Assembly: GCA_021783995.1 (NCBI GenBank)
Contig: JAJXTH010000005.1
Location: forward strand, 76,592 to 112,337
Direction of reading: 5' to 3'
Length of the DNA stretch: 35,746 bases
DNA from: Pseudomonadota bacterium
Lineage (GTDB): Bacteria > Pseudomonadota > Gammaproteobacteria > Burkholderiales > Gallionellaceae
In this document: positions 7,825 through 14,647 of the stretch, piece after piece
Numbering within the stretch: position 1 is the first letter of the stretch
Layout: each line of letters begins with the position of its first letter
Translations under genes and position numbers: made by a program
Notes under the pieces: generated by a model
Told to the model about the DNA's origin: nothing
The model's input: only the letters and a program-made list of their open reading frames with translations
The model's database searches: none

Positions 7825-9268
7825 TCATACTCCAAAGCTTCTCGCCCAGAGCAAGCACGGCATCGACCAATGCATCGATGTCGCGCTTCTCTGTGCGGTG
7901 ATTGACGATGGCAGCGCGTATCGCAAGCCTACCCTTTACCATTGTTGTCGAGGGCGCTGCAATGCCTGATTCCTGGAGTGCCACGACGATGTCGGCATTG
8001 AGCTTGTCGCTTCCCTGATATCGGAAACACACGATGTTCAACGCAACCGGCGCCAGCATTTCCAGCATCGGGGCAGCCTCGATGCGCTGCTTGAGATATC
8101 GGGCCAGCACACAGGTATTCGAGATCATGCTCCCAAGCTTCTCCGCTCCATACACCTTAAGCGTAAACCATGCCTTCAGCGCCCTGAAGCTCCTTGAAAG
8201 ATCAGGCCCGAAATCACATGGCCAGGGAGAGCCTGCCGCCATGCCGCGCAGTTCGCGCTGAAGATAGGCTGCAGGCGTTGCAAAGGCACGGCGATGCAAT
8301 TCGCCATCCTTCACCAGCACGAAGCCTGCATCGTAGGGCACCTGTCCCCACTTGTGAAAATCGAATGCAATGGAATCTGCGCGCTCCATGCCCTTCAGCA
8401 TGGGCGCGATATCCGGCGACAACATGCCCAGCGCACCATAAGCCCCGTCCACATGCAACCACAGGCCATGGCGTTTTGCGATATCGGCAATCTCATCCAG
8501 CGGATCGATGGCGCCGACATCCACCGTGCCAGCTGTTGCGGTTATCATGAACGGTTTTAATCCTTGTGCCCTGTCTTTTACGATCGCCGCTTCGAGTGCT
8601 TTCACGTCCATTTGGAAATTTTCATCCAGGCACACCTTGCGCAGCGCCAAGGTACCCAGCCCTGCCATGTCCATCGCCTGGGCGATGCTGACATGAGCGC
8701 TGCCGGATGCATATGCGACAAGACCGTGATCGACACTCAGGCCCTCATCGCGCACAGCCACGCCCAGATGGGCTGCGCGCGCGACCAGCACGCTGATGAA
8801 GTTGGCCATCGAGGTGCCGGTGACGAAAAGACCGCTGGCCGTATCGGGGAATGAGAATAACTCGCGCATCCAGCGCAGGACCTGCCTCTCGACTTCCACC
8901 GGCATCTGCTCTCTTCCGCCCAGATTGGCGTTAAGCCCTGCCGAGAGCATCTCCGCCATCATGCCGACCGGCGTGCCCCCACCATGCACCCAGCCCATGA
9001 ATCCAGGATGCGCATTGCCTATTGCATAAGGCAGCACATCCTGCATGAAAATCGCATGCGCTGATGTCATGTCAGCAGACTGCTCCGGCATGTCCTGATT
9101 GAATGCGTCGCGGACTGCCGGCGGTATCGTCTGCCATACAGGACGGCTGCGCAAATTCTCTGTGTAGTCGAGCATGTCATCAAGCATGCGATGGCTTTGT
9201 CGCCGGAAATCCTGCCAGTCTTCAGGATCCAGCGTTTCTCCGGACGTTTCCAAATATATGCGCTCCAT
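7817..9268 (-). CDS. Group II PLP-dependent amino acid decarboxylase (cassette gene 1)
   Basis: This 483-residue protein belongs to the aromatic-L-amino-acid/glutamate decarboxylase family, which removes CO2 from an L-amino acid to give an amine. Numbering is from the chosen start. Motifs are HPGFMGWVHGGGTPVG (near 87), TGTSMANF (150-157), the cofactor-stacking His in SAHVS (H192), HVDGAYG with the pyridine-binding Asp (D274), and the Schiff-base lysine in DFHKWGQ (K306). Substrate specificity cannot be read from sequence. An in-frame ATG at 9337 would add 23 residues (MDVLCPVHDQQ...) unlike the family and would run through a strong inverted repeat; ATG 9268 (MERIYLE) is preferred. It begins a three-gene operon divergent from flgM. 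Confidence 0.9.
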   Translation of the reverse strand: MERIYLETSGETLDPEDWQDFRRQSHRMLDDMLDYTENLRSRPVWQTIPPAVRDAFNQDMPEQSADMTSAHAIFMQDVLPYAIGNAHPGFMGWVHGGGTPVGMMAEMLSAGLNANLGGREQMPVEVERQVLRWMRELFSFPDTASGLFVTGTSMANFISVLVARAAHLGVAVRDEGLSVDHGLVAYASGSAHVSIAQAMDMAGLGTLALRKVCLDENFQMDVKALEAAIVKDRAQGLKPFMITATAGTVDVGAIDPLDEIADIAKRHGLWLHVDGAYGALGMLSPDIAPMLKGMERADSIAFDFHKWGQVPYDAGFVLVKDGELHRRAFATPAAYLQRELRGMAAGSPWPCDFGPDLSRSFRALKAWFTLKVYGAEKLGSMISNTCVLARYLKQRIEAAPMLEMLAPVALNIVCFRYQGSDKLNADIVVALQESGIAAPSTTMVKGRLAIRAAIVNHRTEKRDIDALVDAVLALGEKLWSMNE

Positions 9269-9302
9269 TGATCTGATGTTCAAGATTATCACATCACGCT
9301 TA

Positions 9303-9323
9303 CCCTGTTGGTCGTGAACAGGG
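9303..9323. promoter_or_regulatory. Inverted repeat CCCTGTT-N7-AACAGGG, candidate operator
   Basis: A perfect 7+7 bp dyad with a 7-base spacer lies 35-55 bases upstream of the decarboxylase start. Neither side is followed by a T-run, so it does not look like a terminator. The position suits an operator controlling the PLP/ATP-grasp cassette, and possibly flgM on the other strand. No regulator gene is linked to the cassette. Confidence 0.45.
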
Positions 9324-9396
9324 CACAAAACGTCCATTTATTCGGAAGTCCGGCATCTGTTACAATGAAATCTACCGGGAAATATCAAAATAGTTC

Positions 9397-9423
9397 TAAA
9401 GTTTTCTCAAGACTTTCCGATAT
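9397..9423 (+). promoter_or_regulatory. Sigma-28 (FliA) promoter for flgM-flgN
   Basis: TAAA (9397-9400), 15 bases, then TCCGATAT (9416-9423) match the sigma-28 consensus TAAA-N15-GCCGATAA at all four -35 bases, the exact spacing, and six of eight -10 bases. It lies 43 bases upstream of the flgM ATG. This is the expected late-class promoter, by which FliA drives its own anti-sigma factor. Confidence 0.8.
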
Positions 9424-9466
9424 AGCTGGCAACGACCCGAATAATCGTTAGAGCAAGAGGATCATC

Positions 9467-9772
9467 ATGAAAATCGAAAAGCCATCCAACACAGCCCGAA
9501 CCAGCAACCCGGGGGTCGCGACTGCACGCACAAACAGTGCAAAAAACGAAACCGTGCAGCAACAGTCGGGCACCAGCGTTTCTCTGGGTTCGAATGCGGC
9601 TCAGCTTTCCAGCATGCAGGCAAGCATGGCGAATGCGCCCGTCGTGGATGCAAACAAGGTGGCACAGATCAAGCAGGCCATCAGCAACGGGAATTTCAAG
9701 GTCAACTCCGCCATGGTCGCAGACCGCCTGATCCAGTCCGTGCATGACCTGATCAACAACAAGCAGGCATGA
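9467..9772 (+). CDS. flgM: Anti-sigma-28 factor FlgM
   Basis: FlgM binds FliA and holds late flagellar genes off until the hook is finished, when it is exported through the basal body. The 101-residue protein has a disordered polar N-terminus (export signal region, MKIEKPSNTA...) and the conserved sigma-binding C-terminus VDANKVAQIKQAISNG... followed by VADRLIQSVHDLI. The ATG has AAGAGGATC just upstream. It is preceded by a sigma-28 promoter and overlaps flgN by 4 bases (ATGA). Confidence 0.95.
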   Translation: MKIEKPSNTARTSNPGVATARTNSAKNETVQQQSGTSVSLGSNAAQLSSMQASMANAPVVDANKVAQIKQAISNGNFKVNSAMVADRLIQSVHDLINNKQA

Positions 9773-10239
9773 CCCCGCTTGCGAATCTCCTTGCCGCATT
9801 GACGGAGGAACACGCCGCCGTCTCCGATTTTGTCGCGCTCTTGCAGCAGGAGCAGAAGATGCTGACCGAAAACAGCACCGATGAGCTGGCTGTTCTCGCA
9901 GAGCAGAAGTCAAACCATGCAGTAAAAATCAACAAGATTGCAGAAGGCCGCCATCGTATGCTGCAGTCACTGATCCCGGAACTCACTGCCAGCAGCATTC
10001 GGGACTGGATGGAAATCAACAGCAGGCAAAGCCTTGATCTGTGGCAGAAAATACTCGTCCTTTCCGATCAGGCACGCGAATTGAACCGCGTCAATGGTGA
10101 ACTGATACAGATGAAATTGCGCCACAATCAGCAGTTGCTCGGCACGCTGAGCCGGGCGGTCAATCAGTCCAGTCTTTACGGTCCGAACGGCCAGACCAAC
10201 TTTCCGACGGGTAGCGGCAGGTCGCTCGGCCTGGGCTAG
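9769..10239 (+). CDS. flgN: Flagellar export chaperone FlgN
   Basis: FlgN binds the hook-filament junction proteins FlgK and FlgL in the cytoplasm and passes them to the export gate. The 156-residue product is all-helical: TEEHAAVSDFVALLQQEQKMLTE near residues 13-35, then a long coiled helix (LSDQARELNRVNGELIQMKLRHNQQLL) typical of the FlgN family. Assignment rests on this pattern and on the 4-base overlap with flgM, since FlgN sequences are poorly conserved. The Gly/Ser-rich tail is probably flexible. Its stop overlaps by 4 bases the stop of the convergent motB gene. Confidence 0.92.
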   Translation: MTPLANLLAALTEEHAAVSDFVALLQQEQKMLTENSTDELAVLAEQKSNHAVKINKIAEGRHRMLQSLIPELTASSIRDWMEINSRQSLDLWQKILVLSDQARELNRVNGELIQMKLRHNQQLLGTLSRAVNQSSLYGPNGQTNFPTGSGRSLGLG

Positions 10240-11012
10240 TTGGCAGGAACCGACGCAGGCACGCCGGAGCTTGGCATTTCCCGGTCAAACTGCGGAGACA
10301 GTATCGTGATCGAAACTCGCCGGTTCTGCGCGCGATGTTCAGGCGTATCATTGGGCACGATGGGCTGGTTTGCGGCCATGCCTACCGCCGTCATGCGATT
10401 CTCAGGCACGCCGAATGAAGCCAGCGTCCTGACCACGCTTCCTGCACGACCGGACGACAATTCCCAGTTGGAGGGAAACTTCGCATTCTTGATCGGCACG
10501 TTGTCCGTATGACCTTCCACTTCGACGGATTGATTCTCGCGGCTCAACACCTCTGCCAGCTTCTGTAGCGTCTGTTTGGCATCGCCCTGCAGTTTGTCGT
10601 CGCCCTCGCCAAACAGCGCGCTGGCTCGTATGTCGACTTCCATGCCGCGCGCAGTCTGGTGCAGGCCTATCTGTCCCTGGGCAATCTCCGGCCCCAGTGC
10701 CTTTTGCAAACTCTCGCTCACCGATTTCATCTCTTCACGGATTTTGCGCTGCTGTGCTGCCATGCGCCCATCCCGATTGTTCGCCAGCGCATTCAACGAT
10801 GGCTGACTGATGCTGGCAGGAGACGAACTTGCATGCTGAGTAAAGGCGATGCTCAGCGAATTGCTGAAGGTCTTGTATTTCTCCTCATTGACCGAGGAGA
10901 TCGCATACATCACGACAAAAAAGGCAAACAGCAGCGTGACGAAGTCGGCATAGGAAATCAGCCAGCGTTCGTGATTGTCGTGTTCTTCCCGCTTGCGCCG
11001 GCTCACCATCAT
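10236..11012 (-). CDS. motB: Flagellar motor stator protein MotB/MotD
   Basis: MotB anchors the stator to peptidoglycan and carries the ion-binding aspartate. From ATG 11012 the protein has 258 residues. It has a short basic cytoplasmic N-terminus, one membrane helix containing the ion-binding Asp (D23 in SYADFVTLLFAFFVV), and a C-terminal OmpA/MotB peptidoglycan-binding domain with VEVEGHTDNVPI and SNWELSSGRAGSVV. The reading frame stays open a further 108 codons upstream, but that part is out-of-frame motA and is discarded. ATGATG sits across the motA TGA, so the genes are translationally coupled. The location next to fliA and flhG resembles the Pseudomonas motC-motD type, so motD is an alternative name. 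Confidence 0.93.
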   Translation of the reverse strand: MMVSRRKREEHDNHERWLISYADFVTLLFAFFVVMYAISSVNEEKYKTFSNSLSIAFTQHASSSPASISQPSLNALANNRDGRMAAQQRKIREEMKSVSESLQKALGPEIAQGQIGLHQTARGMEVDIRASALFGEGDDKLQGDAKQTLQKLAEVLSRENQSVEVEGHTDNVPIKNAKFPSNWELSSGRAGSVVRTLASFGVPENRMTAVGMAANQPIVPNDTPEHRAQNRRVSITILSPQFDREMPSSGVPASVPAN

Positions 11013-11755
11013 TGGTCCAGATAGCTTTGCAACTTGAATTCGATGTAGCGTGGATTCTCCCCGTTTGCAATTGAACTCAGGCCATCCACTATCATGCCGT
11101 GCATCTGCGTCTGCTGCATGATGATACCCTTCAATTTGTTGGCCACAGGCAGGAAAAAGAGATTTGCGAACGCGACGCCATAAATGGTTGCAACGAAGGC
11201 GACCGCGATTCCGCCGCCAAGTTTGCTGGGTTCGGAAAGATTCTGCATCACATGCATCAATCCCAGCACTGCGCCTATGATGCCTATGGTGGGGGAATAG
11301 CCAGCCGCGGCCTCCCATACGCGCGCTGCCTGCCAACGCGGCTGCTCCCAGGAGTTGATGTCGATTTCGAGAACCTCGCGTATCTTTTCCGCGCTATGTC
11401 CGTCCACCAGAAGCTGCACGCCCTTCTTCAGAAAAGGATCGGCGATATCCGGAATATACTGCTCAAGTGCCAGCATGCCTTCCTTGCGCGCAAGGGTCGC
11501 CCATGCCGTCAGTTGGTCGATCGACTCCCGGCCTGAGATCTTGGGATCGACAAATGCCCAGCGGCCTATTTCGATGGCCAGCATGAAGACTTTTCCCGAA
11601 CTTTGCACCATCACCGCACCCAAGGTGCCGAAAAAGACGATCAGAAATGCAGTCCCCTGGAAAAGGATGGAAAGATTGCCGCCCTCCATGACTTGAGATA
11701 ACAGGATGCCTGTCAGCGCAATCACCAAACCCAGCAGGGTCAGCCTGTCCATCAA
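11009..11755 (-). CDS. motA: Flagellar motor stator protein MotA/MotC
   Basis: MotA is the four-helix membrane subunit that forms the ion channel with MotB and contacts FliG. The 248-residue product has two N-terminal membrane helices (LLGLVIALTGILLSQV and TAFLIVFFGTLGAVMV), a cytoplasmic loop rich in charged residues (about 90-140), and the conserved channel helix with the essential proline in GYSPTIGIIGAVLGLMHVM (about 173-191). TIYGVAFANLFFLPVANKLK follows. Length and sequence are closer to PomA/MotC types than to the 295-residue enteric MotA. It overlaps fliA and motB by 4 bases each. Confidence 0.94.
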   Translation of the reverse strand: MMDRLTLLGLVIALTGILLSQVMEGGNLSILFQGTAFLIVFFGTLGAVMVQSSGKVFMLAIEIGRWAFVDPKISGRESIDQLTAWATLARKEGMLALEQYIPDIADPFLKKGVQLLVDGHSAEKIREVLEIDINSWEQPRWQAARVWEAAAGYSPTIGIIGAVLGLMHVMQNLSEPSKLGGGIAVAFVATIYGVAFANLFFLPVANKLKGIIMQQTQMHGMIVDGLSSIANGENPRYIEFKLQSYLDQ

Positions 11756-12462
11756 TACCCTTTCAATGCGGCACGCAGCCGTGCCACGGCCTGACTGTGC
11801 AGCTGGGAAACGCGGGACTCGCTGACGCCGAACACCTCCCCGATTTCACGCAAGTTCATCTCCTGCTCATAGATCATGCCCATCAGCATGCGCTCGCGTT
11901 CGGGAAGATGGTCGATCGCCCGGGTCAGCTCTGCCTTGAAGCGCTCGTCATGAAGCATTGCCTGCGGATCGATATCGTTGGAAAATTCGAAACGCTCGAA
12001 GAAATCGTCGTGATCTTCGTCCTGGAAGTCCTCATAGTAGACCAGCTGCGCACCTCTGGCTTCCTGCAGCATCTCCTGGTATTCGGTCAGGCTGACATCC
12101 AGTTCCTTCGCGATCTCGGTCTCGTTCGGAGCGCGGCCCAGCTTCTGCTGCAAGCGGCTGACGGACTGCTCGATGCGCCTCATGTCGCGCCGCAAGCCGC
12201 GCGGCAGCCAGTCTGCGCTGCGCAGTTCATCCAGCATTGCGCCGCGTATGCGCTGCGTTGCATAGGTTTCGAACTGTGCCCCGTGTATCTCGTCATAACG
12301 GCTTGCCGCATCCAGCAGCCCCATCATCCCTGCCTGGATGATGTCGTCGATCTGCACGCTATAGGGCAATCTGCTCATCATCTGATGAGCCAGACGCTTG
12401 ACCATGGGGGCATAATCCCTCAGACACTGATCTTTGTCCTGCAATCCGGATGCGTTATACAT
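11752..12462 (-). CDS. fliA: Flagellar sigma factor FliA (sigma-28)
   Basis: FliA directs RNA polymerase to late flagellar and chemotaxis promoters. The 236-residue protein begins MYNASGLQDKDQCLRDY and has region 2 (YSVQIDDIIQAGMMGLLDAASRYD and FETYATQRIRGAMLDELR, about 40-85), with the FliA-typical DWLPRGLRRDMR after it. The region 4 helix-turn-helix is NLREIGEVFGVSESRVSQLHSQAVARLR near the C-terminus. Length (about 240) is normal. The start is supported by homology but has no clear Shine-Dalgarno sequence; a 13-base inverted repeat lies directly upstream. It follows flhG by 72 bases and overlaps motA by 4. Confidence 0.97.
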   Translation of the reverse strand: MYNASGLQDKDQCLRDYAPMVKRLAHQMMSRLPYSVQIDDIIQAGMMGLLDAASRYDEIHGAQFETYATQRIRGAMLDELRSADWLPRGLRRDMRRIEQSVSRLQQKLGRAPNETEIAKELDVSLTEYQEMLQEARGAQLVYYEDFQDEDHDDFFERFEFSNDIDPQAMLHDERFKAELTRAIDHLPERERMLMGMIYEQEMNLREIGEVFGVSESRVSQLHSQAVARLRAALKGY

Positions 12463-12464
12463 AA

Positions 12465-12477
12465 TTATGAATCATAA
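12465..12477. promoter_or_regulatory. 13-bp inverted repeat TTATGA-A-TCATAA at the fliA start
   Basis: A perfect 6+6 bp repeat with one central base lies 3-15 bases upstream of the fliA ATG, where a Shine-Dalgarno sequence would be expected and none is seen. It may be a protein-binding site or a short RNA element that limits fliA translation. It is short and AT-rich, so chance cannot be ruled out. Confidence 0.3.
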
Positions 12478-12489
12478 AGCGTAGATCAA

Positions 12490-12517
12490 TTTATATCCAG
12501 ATGACATTGTCAGGCAA
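12490..12517 (-). promoter_or_regulatory. Candidate sigma-70 promoter for fliA-motA-motB
   Basis: On the minus strand TTGCCT (12517-12512), 16 bases, TATAAA (12495-12490) lie in the 72-base gap between flhG and fliA, 28 bases before the fliA ATG. Four of six -35 bases and five of six -10 bases match consensus. It would let fliA be transcribed independently of flhBAFG. Confidence 0.35.
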
Positions 12518-12534
12518 ACATGCGCGCTTCACAA

Positions 12535-13464
12535 CTATGCCAGTTGGCGCTTATGCTGTCCGATCAGGGTTCTCATCATCCGCGCAATATCGCCTTGCAA
12601 TCCATACTGCTGTACTGTCATGTTCAAAACGCTCTGCGACAGGGCAAGGCATGACCTGGCCGAGACTGCCGAAGGATACGCCTCCACCACGGCACGGCCC
12701 AACTGCGTTGACCGTTTCATCCTGTCATCCTTTAGTATGCAGCCCAGATATTCAAGCCTGGCTGCAAGATTCGCCCTCGCCACCTTTTCGATGTTCCCGA
12801 ACACGATTCTTGCGGTCTTTTCATCGGCAACCTTGTTCACCACAATTTCGAAGTGCAGCCTTGCATGTTCCAGCGCGAGCCGCTTGATCAGCGCATAGCT
12901 TTGCGTGATGCCGCTCGAGGTTGCATCCATCACGACCAGCATTCTTACGCCAAAGGCAAGACTGGATGACATGACTGCCTCTTGTTCCAGCATCGCGGCA
13001 TCAATCAGCATCACATCGACCCCATTTCCGGCTTCCCGCAGTATGTCTTCAAGCCGCTGCTGTTCGGGCACGGTCAGCCTGGGCAACGCGCGCATCAGCC
13101 TTGCCATGGGGAGAATCGCGCATCCATGAGCAGTCACGATCGCATCCACAAGCTGACAGCGCCCCTGTATCACGTCCAGCAGATCATGGCGAGCAAGCAA
13201 CCCCACACTGTCAGTCAGATTGTGCGGTGCAGGGTTTTCATCCAGTATCAGCACATCCCGGCCTGCGCTGCACAATGCAGTTGCGAGATTGAGCGTCACA
13301 CTGGTGCGCCCTGCGCCACGCTTGCCCGATACCAGCGTGATGATCTGTGGCTGGTTGCACACCAGCATGCGTCGAAGGCCTTCCGCCTGATCATCGGCTC
13401 CCAGCCGCCTCGCGGCTGCTTTCCCTGACACCTTACTACCCAGCACTCCGATCTCACATTGCAC
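12535..13464 (-). CDS. flhG: Flagellar number regulator FlhG (FleN/YlxH), divergent P-loop
   Basis: FlhG is a MinD/ParA-like ATPase that limits flagellar number and stimulates the FlhF GTPase. The 309-residue protein keeps the FlhF-activating motif DQAEGLRRM (residues 25-33) and the MinD-fold strands around IITLVSG. The deviant Walker A is SGKRGAGRTS (46-55): the first lysine is kept, but the usual G-K-T lysine is Arg. The Walker A' Asp is DENPAPHN rather than D-x-D-x-G-x-x-N. C-terminal amphipathic helices (residues about 270-305) may bind membrane. Placement after flhF (11-base overlap) and before fliA fixes identity. Confidence 0.9.
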   Translation of the reverse strand: MQCEIGVLGSKVSGKAAARRLGADDQAEGLRRMLVCNQPQIITLVSGKRGAGRTSVTLNLATALCSAGRDVLILDENPAPHNLTDSVGLLARHDLLDVIQGRCQLVDAIVTAHGCAILPMARLMRALPRLTVPEQQRLEDILREAGNGVDVMLIDAAMLEQEAVMSSSLAFGVRMLVVMDATSSGITQSYALIKRLALEHARLHFEIVVNKVADEKTARIVFGNIEKVARANLAARLEYLGCILKDDRMKRSTQLGRAVVEAYPSAVSARSCLALSQSVLNMTVQQYGLQGDIARMMRTLIGQHKRQLA

Positions 13465-14647
13465 AGGACACCTCGCCGTTCAATCCTGCCATGACCATCG
13501 GAAATTCCATCTCATCAAGCGCATAGGGCGACTTTTCCTCCTGCGCTTTGAATGCGCGATGCAGCAGCACGTCGATGTTGACTGGATGCAGATCTTCCGG
13601 CACACGCTGCCCATTAGTAACGAAGCACATCATCAAGCGATGGCGCACCACCACATCCAGCAAACCGCCCAGGTTGACCGCCTCATCGAGCTTGGTCGCA
13701 ATGCACCCCATCACTTGCCTGTTGTGGTACATGCGCACCACATCCTCCAGTGTATCTCCGCTGCTGGTCGCATTGAGCATCAGCAAGCGCGCAACATTCG
13801 CCTCGTCGAACATCTCGTTCTGCTCAACCACACGTTCGTCTCGCTGCCCCATGCCTATCGTGTCTATCAGCACAAGATGCTTGTGGCGCAATGCAGAAAG
13901 CGTGAGCCGCAGATCATCAGCCCCCTTCACCGCATGCACTGTCACGCCGAGTATCTTGCCGTATATCTTGAGCTGTTCATAAGCGCCTATCCGGTAGCTG
14001 TCCGTGGTCAGTAGCGCGACCTTCTCCGCGCCATAGCGCACCACCGCGCGCGCGGCGAGCTTGGCGGTGGTGGTCGTCTTGCCAACACCTGTGGGGCCTA
14101 TCAGCGCATAAGTCCCTCCTTTGGCCACAATGTCATCATCAGTTTCTGCAACGCGCACATTGCGCTTCAATACCTGCTTGATCCAAAGTTCGCCCTTTTC
14201 GTCACCGGAGGGCAACTTGCCTAGCAACTGTCGCGCGAGCAGCGTGCTGAAACCCGCATTGATCAGGCGACGCAACAGGGTAGCACGCTGCGGGTCGCGC
14301 TGCTGTACATTGCCCCAGGACAGCGTTTCGATCTGCCTTTGCAACTTGCTGTGCATCGACTTGATCTCGCCAAGCAGCACTGACTCCGGGTGCTGGACTG
14401 CAGCGCCGGACGCGAATGCCTTGGGTTCTGCAATCGCTGGCGCAGGTTGCATTTCCTGAACTGCAGGCGCATGTCTGGCAAGAGCAGAGTCCGACAGCTT
14501 TGCAATATCATCTCCGTTCATCGCGACGATCTCGACGCCATCCGCGACGGCACGATTAGACAGGATGACCGCATCCTCGCCCAGCTCATTGCGTATTTGC
14601 CTCAGCGCTTCGCGTGCGGTTGCGGCGATATATTTTTTGATGTTCAT
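13454..14647 (-). CDS. flhF: Flagellar biosynthesis GTPase FlhF (SRP family)
   Basis: FlhF is an SRP-type GTPase that marks where a flagellum is built and recruits the first basal-body proteins to the pole. The 397-residue protein has the N-terminal MNIKKYIAATAREALRQIR segment with GEDAVILSNR, a helical N domain (about 90-165), then the NG domain. That has G1 GPTGVGKTTTTAKLA (184-198), the G2-like TDSYRIGAYEQLKIYG, G3 DTIGMGQRD (262-270) and G4 TKLDEA. All nucleotide-binding motifs look intact. It overlaps flhA by 4 bases and flhG by 11. Its presence suggests polar or otherwise placed flagella. Confidence 0.97.
   Translation of the reverse strand: MNIKKYIAATAREALRQIRNELGEDAVILSNRAVADGVEIVAMNGDDIAKLSDSALARHAPAVQEMQPAPAIAEPKAFASGAAVQHPESVLLGEIKSMHSKLQRQIETLSWGNVQQRDPQRATLLRRLINAGFSTLLARQLLGKLPSGDEKGELWIKQVLKRNVRVAETDDDIVAKGGTYALIGPTGVGKTTTTAKLAARAVVRYGAEKVALLTTDSYRIGAYEQLKIYGKILGVTVHAVKGADDLRLTLSALRHKHLVLIDTIGMGQRDERVVEQNEMFDEANVARLLMLNATSSGDTLEDVVRMYHNRQVMGCIATKLDEAVNLGGLLDVVVRHRLMMCFVTNGQRVPEDLHPVNIDVLLHRAFKAQEEKSPYALDEMEFPMVMAGLNGEVSCAM

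Noticed and set aside
9303-9323. Rho-independent terminator
   Set aside because: The stem is not followed by a T-run on either strand and no gene ends next to it.
9269-9337. Extended start for the decarboxylase
   Set aside because: The extra residues do not resemble the family, have no ribosome site, and would place the strong inverted repeat inside the coding sequence.
5333-9466. Mobile island carrying the PLP/ATP-grasp cassette
   Set aside because: No transposase, integrase, tRNA, direct repeats or obvious composition break were seen, so recent transfer cannot be supported from this sequence.
11013-11336. Upstream extension of the motB reading frame
   Set aside because: The extra 108 codons are motA sequence read out of frame; the coupled ATGATG at 11012 fits MotB length and N-terminus.
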